NCBI GenBank assembly: GCA_965250265.1
Contig: CBDFNO010000013.1
Location: 310,001 to 374,000, forward strand
Source of the DNA: PRS1 sp965250265
GTDB taxonomy: Bacteria > Bacteroidota > Bacteroidia > Flavobacteriales > Flavobacteriaceae
DNA length: 64,000 nucleotides
Reading direction: 5' to 3'
Part shown: piece by piece, positions 8,338 through 16,596 of the stretch
Numbering within the stretch: position 1 is the first letter of the stretch
How the letters are laid out: the number at the start of each line of letters is the position of its first letter
Made by a program: the position numbers and the translations under genes
Notes under the pieces: generated by a model
Told to the model about the DNA's origin: nothing
Seen by the model: the letters and a program-made list of their open reading frames with translations, nothing else
The model's database searches: none

Positions 8338-9087
8338 TTAATCCTCAAAAATAAGTTGCCCAGTATAAAATTCTTCGACATCAACCGTTGGAGGTTGGTT
8401 TCTCGAAATTAAATCTCCGGTACTACGGAGTTCACCAGTTAAGGATTGTTGCGGATTTACAATCATGTCGTTACTACCACGATGAAACACATCAACATTT
8501 TGAGCTATTAAGTTTTCGCCTTCAAAACGTCCTGCTCCTGCAAAAAACCCAATTCTTAAATTTTCAGTCTGTCCTGTGATATAAAAAGAGGAAATATTAT
8601 TAGTCGTGATTCTTAAATTTGTAGTATTTACTTCTAACCTAAAATCACCTACAGTAAAACTATCTGGAGCATTAAAATCTTCTGAAGTAAGCTGCAAACT
8701 ATTATAATTCAACACACCATCTGATGATATATCAAACTGTGTTGAACTTCTTACAGCTGTAATATTTGGTGCAGTAACATAAATTTTAGTAATCCCAAAA
8801 TCACGAACGTAATTACAGGTATTATGATCTGTTAATTGTAATTGATCATCAACAACAAGAACTTCAACATCGTTTAACAAATTTTTTCCGGTTTCAATAA
8901 TAACTATAAACTCTGTGCCATCTTTAAGTATAAGTTCAACATCTCGATTTACCAAAATTTTAGTAAACGCATCAACTGTAATTTCTTGTTGGATAATACT
9001 TCCTGATGTTTGAAAACAATCTCCTGCGTCTTCACTATCGCAAGCAATAACAAGTATTAATGTTAATATGTATAGTAGTTTTTTCAT
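8338..9087 (-). CDS. DUF2807 (head GIN domain) lipoprotein
   Basis: This 249-residue lipoprotein (signal MKKLLYILTLILVIACDSED, lipid Cys near residue 16) is followed by a repetitive beta-helix-like region. Patterns such as VELILKDGTEFIVIIETGKNLL, LQLTDHNTC and IYVTAPNITAVRSST fit DUF2807, the putative autotransporter adhesin head GIN domain common in Bacteroidota. The function is unknown; the family is thought to be surface-exposed. Its start abuts the stop of the PagL-like gene at 9088, so the two are cotranscribed. Confidence 0.85.
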   Translation of the reverse strand: MKKLLYILTLILVIACDSEDAGDCFQTSGSIIQQEITVDAFTKILVNRDVELILKDGTEFIVIIETGKNLLNDVEVLVVDDQLQLTDHNTCNYVRDFGITKIYVTAPNITAVRSSTQFDISSDGVLNYNSLQLTSEDFNAPDSFTVGDFRLEVNTTNLRITTNNISSFYITGQTENLRIGFFAGAGRFEGENLIAQNVDVFHRGSNDMIVNPQQSLTGELRSTGDLISRNQPPTVDVEEFYTGQLIFED

Positions 9088-10185
9088 TTACAATCTAATA
9101 CCAATTCCAAATTCAACAGCTTCCGCTGCTGCACCATGTGCTTTTAAGGTTAATGCTCCAAACCATTTATCATTAAAATAGCGTTTTAGCCCAATTCTAA
9201 AATATGTTCTCCCTTCAAAATCGTAAGGATAATACACATAATAACCAACTTGAGTGACCAAAGATGTTTTATTTACAAACAACTCGTGTCCAGCAAATAT
9301 TCCAACACGCTTATAATCGGCTTTACCATCTTCATTACGATCTGGAAAAGCAACAGAATTAAACTTTATAAACTCCTCTAAAAATTTTGAAAAGAACACA
9401 TCTGTTCCCAATTGCAAAGCACTTTTATGATTCAGTCTCTTATCTGCATAAGCAGAAAAAATATAAAATGGAAACTGTCCACTATCAATTACATCACTCT
9501 CATTGACTCCACTTCTTAATACAAAATTATACTTAATTGTTTGTGTGAATTTTTCTTCTTTATTAATTGAGTTAACATATTCAGGTTCTTCTACATCTAA
9601 ATTATAAGTTACTCCAAGATTAAAAGTAACTGAATTTATACTTGTGTTTGGCGCTTTAACATTAGCATTTGAGTAATGTATTAATGATAATCCTGCTTGC
9701 AATCCAAACCTATCTATAATTCGCTCTTTTTTATAATTCAACATCATATAAGTGCTGCTCATAAATTTAGAGCCAAAAGCGATGTTTTTGTGATTGTCTG
9801 TTTTATCGTAAGGGTTTGTTGTAAACGCCAAACCTTGCCCAATTCGGAACATGAGATTACGCTTTAAAAAGTAAAAATTATAATGTGCATAGAGCGCATA
9901 GTTATTTCCTAAAACGTCATTCTTTAAATTTTGATAAGTAAAAGACACACCATAATCTGGATAATTAAAACGTTGTTCCCAATCTTCATTCCCAAAAGTC
10001 TTATTGTTCCAACTAATTATTGTGCCTTCTGGATGTCCTTTAATTAAATGAAGTATACCATCGTTATGTAAAGCAATATTTCCAGAAAAATAATTAACAT
10101 CTATATATGAAGAGGATGTTTGCTTCTCTTGAGAAAAAATAACACTAAAAAACAAACATAAAATGTAAGCCAAACTTTGTTTCAT
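9088..10185 (-). CDS. Outer-membrane acyloxyacyl hydrolase / PagL-like protein
   Basis: This is a 365-residue outer-membrane protein with a signal peptide (cleavage after VIFSQ, near residue 19) and alternating beta-strands to a C-terminal GIGIRL. The segment LIHYSNANVKAPNTSINSV (near residues 170-190) matches the HxSNxxxxxPN pattern of lipid A 3-O-deacylase (PagL/acyloxyacyl hydrolase) proteins, with His and Ser as likely catalytic residues. It is longer than PagL itself (about 170 residues) but of usual length for the Bacteroidota versions. It probably modifies lipid A or is a relative that has lost activity. It lies 34 bases after metF and may be read with it. Confidence 0.75.
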   Translation of the reverse strand: MKQSLAYILCLFFSVIFSQEKQTSSSYIDVNYFSGNIALHNDGILHLIKGHPEGTIISWNNKTFGNEDWEQRFNYPDYGVSFTYQNLKNDVLGNNYALYAHYNFYFLKRNLMFRIGQGLAFTTNPYDKTDNHKNIAFGSKFMSSTYMMLNYKKERIIDRFGLQAGLSLIHYSNANVKAPNTSINSVTFNLGVTYNLDVEEPEYVNSINKEEKFTQTIKYNFVLRSGVNESDVIDSGQFPFYIFSAYADKRLNHKSALQLGTDVFFSKFLEEFIKFNSVAFPDRNEDGKADYKRVGIFAGHELFVNKTSLVTQVGYYVYYPYDFEGRTYFRIGLKRYFNDKWFGALTLKAHGAAAEAVEFGIGIRL

Positions 10186-10219
10186 TCATTTTCTTTGTGA
10201 AGCAAAAGTAAAAGAATAA

Positions 10220-11177
10220 TTAAAATATCTGTGAAGCTATGGCTTTTATATTATCACTTTTTCCCATAGAATAGTAATGCAATACAGGAATTCCTGCTTT
10301 TTGCAGTTCTTTTGATTGTTGTGTACACCATTCTATCCCAACTTCTCTAACAGATGCATTGTCTTTACATTTTACAATTTCTTTAATTAATGCTTCAGGT
10401 AAATCGACATGAAAACGATGCGGAATTAAATTCAGTTGCTTTTTTGTAGCAATAGGTTTTAATCCTGGAATGATTGGTACTGTAATTCCTTCGTTTCTGC
10501 ATTTAGCTACAAAATCAAAATATTTTTGATTGTCAAAAAACATTTGTGTAACAATATATGTTGCTCCATTCTTTATTTTCTTCTTTAGAAAATGAATATC
10601 GCTCTCTAAACTTGGTGCTTCCATATGTTTTTCAGGATATGCTGCAACTCCAGTACAAAAATTAGTTGGAGATGAATTTAGTAATTCTTCATCCAAATAT
10701 TTTCCTTTATTTAAATCTTCGATTTGTGAAACTAAATCACTTGCATAGTTATGACCTTCAAGTTCAGGTTTAAAATACGTTTCACTTTTAACTGCATCAC
10801 CACGCAAAGCCATAACATTTTGGATGCCTAAAAAATCCAAATCTATTAAGAAGTTTTCGGTGTCTTCTATTGTAAATCCACCACATAAAATATGTGGAAT
10901 AGCATCCACTTTATATTTATTTTGAATTGCAGCACAAATTCCTACAGTTCCTGGTCGTTTTTCTTACCACTTGCTTTTTTAGCAAGCCATTTTTCAGTTC
11001 TTTAAACACATACTCTTCACGATGGTATGTTACATCAATAAATGGTGGGTTAAATTCCATTAAAGGATCAATATTATCAAAAATAGATTGAATGTGTTGT
11101 CCTTTTAAAGGTGGTAATATCTCGAAAGAAAATAAGGTGCTACCATTTGCATTCTTGATGTGTTCTGTTACTTTCAT
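10220..11177 (-). pseudogene. metF: Methylenetetrahydrofolate reductase, frameshifted
   Basis: Two frames together encode one MetF of about 318 residues. The first (10917-11177) holds the TIM-barrel start with FSFEILPP and FIDVTYHREE; the second (10220-10909) holds the rest, including HILCGGFTIEDTENFL, ALRGDA, QMFFDNQKYF and PGLKPI. The reading changes within a run of five A (10958-10962). Removing one A joins KKQVVRK to RPGTVGICAAIQNKYKV, a fully conserved MetF stretch. The enzyme reduces methylene-THF to methyl-THF, the methyl donor for methionine synthase encoded next to it. The break is either an error in the sequence or a recent mutation. Confidence 0.9.
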
Positions 11178-11182
11178 TTTCT

Positions 11183-13894
11183 TTATTCTGCTAAATTCGG
11201 ATTAAGCCATTTTTTAGCTTCATCTATATTAATATGTCGTCTTTTACTATAATCTATTAATTGATCTTCAGTTATTTTACCTAGTCCAAAATATTTAGCC
11301 TCTTTATTTGCAAAATAATAGCCACTCACACTTGCTGCTGGCCACATAGCAAGACTTTCTGTAAGTTTAACACCAATCGCATGCTCTACATCTAGTAACT
11401 CCCAAATGGTGTTCTTCTCTAAATGATCTGGACAAGCTGGATAACCTGGAGCCGGGCGAATACCTTTATACGACTCTTTTATTAGATCTTCATTTGAAAG
11501 ATTTTCATTTTGTGCATAATTCCAATGATTAGTTCTTATTTCTTTATGCAAATACTCTGCAAAAGCTTCAGCCAATCGATCAGCTAAAGCTTTTATCATA
11601 ATGGAATTATAATCGTCATGATTGGCTTCAAATTTTTCAGCCAATTCTTGAGTACCAAAACCTGTTGATACACAAAAACATCCTATATAGTCTTCTAATC
11701 CTGATTCTTTTGGAGCAATAAAATCGGCTAATGCAAAATTTGGTTTGCCTTCCCTTTTCTTTAATTGTTGGCGAAGGGTTAGGAATATAAGTTTTTCTGA
11801 ACCAATTTTTATGATATTTCTCTCAACATTCGAAATGATTGAATTATCAACTTCAATATCATCATCATTTATAGAGTTTGCAGGAAATATTCCGAAAACG
11901 GCCTTTGCTTGAAGTAATTTTTCATCAAAAATACATTGCAATAATTCTTGTGCATCTTTAAATAATTCTGTAGCCTGTTCTCCAACGACTTTATCTTTTA
12001 AAATATTTGGATACTTACCATGTAAATCCCAACTTCTAAAGAATGGAGACCAATCTATAAAAGCTTCCAACTTTCTAATATCAAAATCTTGAATCACTTG
12101 AATACCAAGTCGTTTTGGTTTTACAATTTTAGTAGTATTCCAATCAATTATAAATTTGTTTTTTCGAGCTATTTCAATTGATATATATTCCTTCCGTTTT
12201 GAGCGATTTAAAAATTGCTCTCTAAATTTATTATACTCTTCTCGAATCTGTTCTTTATAAACTTTATTATCTTTATTTAACAAATTACTAACCACAGCAA
12301 CTGCTCTTGAAGCATCGTTAACATGCACAACAGTATGCTGATAATTAGGCGCTATTTTTACAGAAGTGTGTGCTTTAGACGTTGTTGCGCCACCTATTAG
12401 TAATGGTATCTTAATATTCTGCTTCTCCATTTCTTTAGATAAATAGACCATCTCATCTAACGAAGGTGTTATTAATCCGCTTAATCCAATAATATCAACT
12501 TGTTCTTTTTTTGCAGCTTCTATAATTTTTTCTGGTGGAACCATAACACCTAAATCGATAATCTCATAGTTATTACATCCTAAAACGACGCTCACAATAT
12601 TTTTTCCAATATCATGGACATCACCTTTAACAGTTGCCATTAATATTTTGCCAGAAAATTCTACTTTTCCATCTTTTTCGGCTTCAATATAAGGTTGTAA
12701 ATAGGCAACCGCTTTTTTCATTACTCGTGCCGATTTTACCACTTGAGGCAAGAACATTTTTCCACTTCCGAATAAATCTCCAACCACATTCATGCCTATC
12801 ATTAAATGTCCTTCGATGACTTCTATTGGTCTTGACGCTGATTTCCTAGCTTCTTCAACATCTTCAACTATAAAAGCGTCAATGCCTTTGACCAGAGCAT
12901 GTGTTATACGTTCTTGCAAAGTGTCATTTCTCCATTCTTGTACAACTGAATCTTCTTGTTTCTTTATACCTTTTACTGTTTCTGCAAAATCTAATAAACG
13001 TTCGGTAGCATCATCTCTTCTGTCGAATAACACATCTTCAACGCGTTCTAATAAATCCTTATCAATTTCGTCATAAACCTCTAACATGGCTGGATTAACA
13101 ATGCCTAGATTCATACCATTTTTTATAGCGTGATATAGGAATGCCGAATGCATAGCCTCGCGAACAGTATCATTTCCTCTAAACGAAAAAGATACATTAC
13201 TTACTCCACCTGAAACATTAGTATAAGGTAGATTTTCTCTAATCCATTTGGTAGCATTGAAAAAATCTAAAGCATTTTTTCGATGCTCATCCAATCCTGT
13301 AGCTACTGGAAATATATTAGGATCAAAAATAATGTCTTGAGGTGCAAACTTTACCTTATTCACCAATACATCGTAAGAACGTTTACAAATATCAATACGT
13401 CTTTGGTAAGTATCTGCTTGTCCATCCTCGTCAAAAGCCATAATAATAACAGCAGCTCCATAACGTTTCACAAGTTTCGCCTGACGAATAAACTCAACTT
13501 CACCTCCTTTTAAACTAATAGAATTTACCACAGATTTTCCCTGAACAACTTGCAAGCCAGCTTCTATGATTTCCCATTTGGAACTGTCTATCATAATTGG
13601 CACACGAGAAATGTCAGGTTCAGAGGCTATAAGATTTAAAAAAGTTGTCATTGCTTCAACACCATCAAGCATTCCTTCATCCATATTAACATCAATAATT
13701 TGGGCTCCTCCTTCTACCTGGTGTCTTGCAACTTCTAGTGCTTCACTTAATTTACCTTCTTTAATTAATCGCAAAAACTTACGTGACCCAGTAACATTAG
13801 TACGTTCGCCTACATTAATAAAGTTGCTTTCTGGAGTTACAACCAAAGGTTCTAAACCAGAAAGTGTTAGATATTTATTTTTATTATTAATCAT
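11183..13894 (-). CDS. metH: Cobalamin-dependent methionine synthase, C-terminal part (pterin, B12, activation domains)
   Basis: This 903-residue protein lacks the N-terminal homocysteine-binding domain of full MetH, which is encoded by the gene just upstream. In order it has the pterin-binding domain (NVGERTNVTGSRKF at the start, DVNMDEGMLDG), the cap and cobalamin domain with TVKGDVHDIGKNIV (His ligand to cobalt, DxHxxG motif) and GLSGLITPSLDEM, and the AdoMet activation domain with IRPAPGYPACPDH near the C-terminus. This two-gene form is common in Flavobacteriaceae, so it is probably natural. The operon is controlled by a SAM-I riboswitch. Confidence 0.93.
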   Translation of the reverse strand: MINNKNKYLTLSGLEPLVVTPESNFINVGERTNVTGSRKFLRLIKEGKLSEALEVARHQVEGGAQIIDVNMDEGMLDGVEAMTTFLNLIASEPDISRVPIMIDSSKWEIIEAGLQVVQGKSVVNSISLKGGEVEFIRQAKLVKRYGAAVIIMAFDEDGQADTYQRRIDICKRSYDVLVNKVKFAPQDIIFDPNIFPVATGLDEHRKNALDFFNATKWIRENLPYTNVSGGVSNVSFSFRGNDTVREAMHSAFLYHAIKNGMNLGIVNPAMLEVYDEIDKDLLERVEDVLFDRRDDATERLLDFAETVKGIKKQEDSVVQEWRNDTLQERITHALVKGIDAFIVEDVEEARKSASRPIEVIEGHLMIGMNVVGDLFGSGKMFLPQVVKSARVMKKAVAYLQPYIEAEKDGKVEFSGKILMATVKGDVHDIGKNIVSVVLGCNNYEIIDLGVMVPPEKIIEAAKKEQVDIIGLSGLITPSLDEMVYLSKEMEKQNIKIPLLIGGATTSKAHTSVKIAPNYQHTVVHVNDASRAVAVVSNLLNKDNKVYKEQIREEYNKFREQFLNRSKRKEYISIEIARKNKFIIDWNTTKIVKPKRLGIQVIQDFDIRKLEAFIDWSPFFRSWDLHGKYPNILKDKVVGEQATELFKDAQELLQCIFDEKLLQAKAVFGIFPANSINDDDIEVDNSIISNVERNIIKIGSEKLIFLTLRQQLKKREGKPNFALADFIAPKESGLEDYIGCFCVSTGFGTQELAEKFEANHDDYNSIMIKALADRLAEAFAEYLHKEIRTNHWNYAQNENLSNEDLIKESYKGIRPAPGYPACPDHLEKNTIWELLDVEHAIGVKLTESLAMWPAASVSGYYFANKEAKYFGLGKITEDQLIDYSKRRHINIDEAKKWLNPNLAE

Positions 13895-13920
13895 TATATT
13901 CTCACTAATAAGATTCCTAC

Positions 13921-14922
13921 CTATACAGAAATTTCAATTCTTCTAGGTTCATAATTTTTAGCAACATCTGCAATTGCTTTAATATGTTCTGGATTTGTAC
14001 CACAACAGCCTCCAATAATATTTATTAAACCATCTTTTAAATAGTCTTCAATTAGTTCTTTCATTTGCTCTGGAGTTTGGTCATATTCTCCAAAAGCATT
14101 TGGTAATCCAGCATTTGGATGTGCTGAAGTAAAAAACTCTGTTTCATGAGATAATCGTTGCATATATGGTTTTAATTGCTCTGCTCCAAGTGCACAGTTA
14201 AAACCTACACTTAATAAAGGAATATGAGAAATAGATGTTAAAAAAGCTTCTACGGTTTGTCCTGATAATGTTCTGCCCGAAGCATCAGTTATCGTTCCAG
14301 ATACCATAATTGGAATATCAATATTACGCTCTTCTTTTACCTCATCAATAGCAAACAGTGCTGCTTTTGCATTAAGGGTATCGAAAATAGTTTCAACTAA
14401 TAACACATCAACACCGCCATCAACTAAAGCTTCTACTTGCTGTTTGTATGAGATTCGTAGTTCATTAAAGGTAATTGCTCGATATTCGGGCTTATTAACA
14501 TCCGGAGACAAACTTGCAGTTTTGTTTGTTGGACCTATACTTCCTGCAACAAAACGTGGTTGATCTGGATTTGCTTTTGAAAATTCATTTGATACTTGTT
14601 TTGCGATTTTAGCTGACTCGTAATTCAGTTCGTAAACCAAATCTTCCATATTATAATCTGCCATTGCAATGGTTGTCCCTGAAAATGTATTTGTCTCAAC
14701 AATATCTGCACCAGCTTTAAAATACTTACGATGTATTTCTGCAATAGCATGAGGTTGTGTAAGAGATAACAAATCGTTATTTCCTTTTAATGATGTTGGA
14801 TAGTCTTTAAAACGTTCCCCTCTGATATCTTCTTCAGAAAAATTATAACGCTGAAGCATAGTTCCCATAGCACCATCGAGTACTAAAATGCGTTTTTGTA
14901 TGGCTTGATAAATTTTTGACAT
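13921..14922 (-). CDS. Homocysteine S-methyltransferase domain protein (N-terminal part of MetH)
   Basis: This is a 333-residue protein made of the homocysteine/zinc-binding barrel: LDGAMGTMLQRY at the start, VETNTFSGT, GFNCALGAEQLKPY, and the zinc-ligand pair GGCCGTNPEHIKAI near the end. It supplies the homocysteine site for the partner encoded at 11183-13894; together they form a two-part methionine synthase. I chose ATG at 14922 (MSKIYQAIQKRIL) over an upstream TTG, since homology begins there. The TTG lies in the 6-bp hairpin TTGATA/TATCAA that sits just before this ATG, at the end of the riboswitch leader. Confidence 0.92.
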   Translation of the reverse strand: MSKIYQAIQKRILVLDGAMGTMLQRYNFSEEDIRGERFKDYPTSLKGNNDLLSLTQPHAIAEIHRKYFKAGADIVETNTFSGTTIAMADYNMEDLVYELNYESAKIAKQVSNEFSKANPDQPRFVAGSIGPTNKTASLSPDVNKPEYRAITFNELRISYKQQVEALVDGGVDVLLVETIFDTLNAKAALFAIDEVKEERNIDIPIMVSGTITDASGRTLSGQTVEAFLTSISHIPLLSVGFNCALGAEQLKPYMQRLSHETEFFTSAHPNAGLPNAFGEYDQTPEQMKELIEDYLKDGLINIIGGCCGTNPEHIKAIADVAKNYEPRRIEISV

Positions 14923-14973
14923 GTTTGATAATTTTATCAATATGCCATCAGGAAAGTAAGCGGAAATTACTTA

Positions 14974-15097
14974 TGGTTATCTGTCTAATTAAACACATTA
15001 GAAGAATGTAGCACCTTCTTTTTAATCCCGATAACTATCGGAAAAAGGGTTGCTAAGGTTTCATCGGGTCTTTTCCCTCTACCTTTCGTGATAACAA
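14974..15097 (-). promoter_or_regulatory. SAM-I (S-box) riboswitch upstream of metH
   Basis: The minus strand carries the S-box core: GTTATC (P1 5' arm, 15095-15090), then AAAGGTAGAGGGA, GACCCGATGAAACCTTAGCAACC, a variable arm, AAGGTGCTACATTC, and GATAAC (P1 3' arm, 14981-14976). SAM binding should switch off the methionine synthase genes. Downstream I see the hairpin AAGTAA/TTACTT without a good T-run and another hairpin against the start codon, so control may act on translation. Confidence 0.95.
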
Positions 15098-15121
15098 TCA
15101 ATACGTTTTTGAACTTGTGTA

Positions 15122-15153
15122 CAAATAAAGGAATTAAATTTTTGATTACACAA
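15122..15153 (-). promoter_or_regulatory. Possible promoter of the metH riboswitch transcript
   Basis: On the minus strand TTG is followed after 21 bases by TTTATTTG, a near match to the Bacteroidota -33/-7 pattern, 25 bases before the aptamer. The arrangement is the same as upstream of the metX riboswitch. Confidence 0.35.
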
Positions 15154-15223
15154 TTTTAATACTGAAAATATGATATGCTAGTCTTTAAAGCTATACATTA
15201 TTCACCAACTTATCACCATCAAT

Positions 15224-15805
15224 TTATTCGGTTAACAATCCTTTTGTAAGTTTATTAAGTTTTGTGACTTTTTTAGCAAAGTCTCCCTTAATGCTTTTTC
15301 TAAAATGATTTAGATTCTTTACTAAATCGTTTGTTTCATCAGGGATAACCTCTTCAAAAAACTGACGCAATCGTTTTGCCATTGTTGGTGATTTTCCGTT
15401 TGTAGAAATTGCAATTTTAATATTTCCTTTTGTTACAATTCCGCCAAGGTAAAAATCACATAATTCTGGTGTGTCTGCAACATTTATTAACAATTGTCTT
15501 TTTTTAGCATCAAGATAAATTTGCTTATTTACATCAAGATTATTAGTTGCTGCAATAACCAAATGCAAATTTTGTAAAATAGTGTCATTATAAGCTGTAT
15601 TGTGTACCAGCAAAACTTGATGTTTTTCGGCTAAAGCAATTAATTCATCATTAAACTCCAAGGCAATCATTGTAACTTGAGCGTTAGGGCTTGACTTTAG
15701 CATAAAGGATAATTTCTCTAATGCAACTTTTCCACCTCCAACAATAAGCACATTAAGTTGATGTAATTTCAAAAAAATTGGATATAAATTATTTCTTTCC
15801 ATCAT
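15224..15805 (-). CDS. Precorrin-2 dehydrogenase / sirohydrochlorin ferrochelatase (Met8-like)
   Basis: This 193-residue protein matches the N-terminal half of CysG or yeast Met8. It has the NAD-binding motif NVLIVGGGKVALEKL (residues about 17-31), NVADTPELCDFYLGGIV with the conserved Asp/Cys region, and ISTNGKSPTMAKRLRQ. It oxidises precorrin-2 to sirohydrochlorin and probably inserts iron, completing siroheme for the sulfite reductase encoded upstream in the same unit. It lies 14 bases after the methyltransferase gene. It is the last gene of the cysH unit. Confidence 0.93.
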   Translation of the reverse strand: MMERNNLYPIFLKLHQLNVLIVGGGKVALEKLSFMLKSSPNAQVTMIALEFNDELIALAEKHQVLLVHNTAYNDTILQNLHLVIAATNNLDVNKQIYLDAKKRQLLINVADTPELCDFYLGGIVTKGNIKIAISTNGKSPTMAKRLRQFFEEVIPDETNDLVKNLNHFRKSIKGDFAKKVTKLNKLTKGLLTE

Positions 15806-15819
15806 TTAAATATTATGAA

Positions 15820-16596
15820 TTAAATAGCTACCGCCTTTTTTTTAAATTCATTATAAATTGAGTTTAGGTTTACGCGCTCTTTTACAACCTCTCCTATTAT
15901 AATAATTGCAGGAGAAGACATTTTTTTTTCTTTTACAATTCGACCAATAGTTTCAATCGTACCAACTCCAAATTTTTCATTTTCCATTGTTCCGTTTTGT
16001 ATAATCGCTACAGGAGTGTTTTGTTTTTTCTCGTCTAAAAAAACTTGAACAATTTCTTTCAACTTTCCCATTCCCATTAAAATCACAACAGTTGCTGTAG
16101 ATTTGGCTGCTAAAGCAATATCGTTTGATAGTTTATGTGATTTTGTTGTTCCAGTAACTACCCAAAAGCTTTCTGATGCTCCTCTTTTAGTTAATGGAAT
16201 ACCTTGATATGCCGGAACAGCCATTGCTGAAGATATTCCGGGGATCATATAGGTTTCAATACCAAAGTGTTGCACATAATCTATCTCTTCGGCTCCTCGA
16301 CCAAAAATAAAAGGATCTCCTCCTTTTAATCTAACTACATGACCATGGGTTTTAGCTCTACTTACAATGAGTTCATTGATTTGATCTTGCTGATAAGCTG
16401 AACATCCTTTGCGTTTACCTACAAAAATAAATTCGGTTTCTTGATGTGCATAATTAAGTAAATCCTTATTTACAAGTGCATCGTACAAAATTACATCTGC
16501 CGCTTTTAAAGCTTTTATTGCTTTAAGAGTAATTAATTCTGGATCTCCTGGACCTGCTCCAACTATTGTTAATTTTGGAGTTCTTCTATACTTCAT
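15820..16596 (-). CDS. cobA: Uroporphyrinogen-III C-methyltransferase
   Basis: This is a 258-residue SAM-dependent methyltransferase of the SUMT type, converting uroporphyrinogen III to precorrin-2. VGAGPGDPELITLKA (residues about 12-26), the RLKGGDPFIFGRGAEE signature, GISSAMAVPAYQGIPLTHR-type sequence (here LTKRG) and VILMGMGKL are all present. Its start overlaps the sulfite reductase stop by 11 bases. It supplies the siroheme precursor. Confidence 0.95.
   Translation of the reverse strand: MKYRRTPKLTIVGAGPGDPELITLKAIKALKAADVILYDALVNKDLLNYAHQETEFIFVGKRKGCSAYQQDQINELIVSRAKTHGHVVRLKGGDPFIFGRGAEEIDYVQHFGIETYMIPGISSAMAVPAYQGIPLTKRGASESFWVVTGTTKSHKLSNDIALAAKSTATVVILMGMGKLKEIVQVFLDEKKQNTPVAIIQNGTMENEKFGVGTIETIGRIVKEKKMSSPAIIIIGEVVKERVNLNSIYNEFKKKAVAI

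Noticed and set aside
12634..13946. Several plus-strand frames of 60-126 codons opposite metH
   Set aside because: They are shadows of a strongly coding minus-strand gene and have low-complexity, Ser-rich translations.
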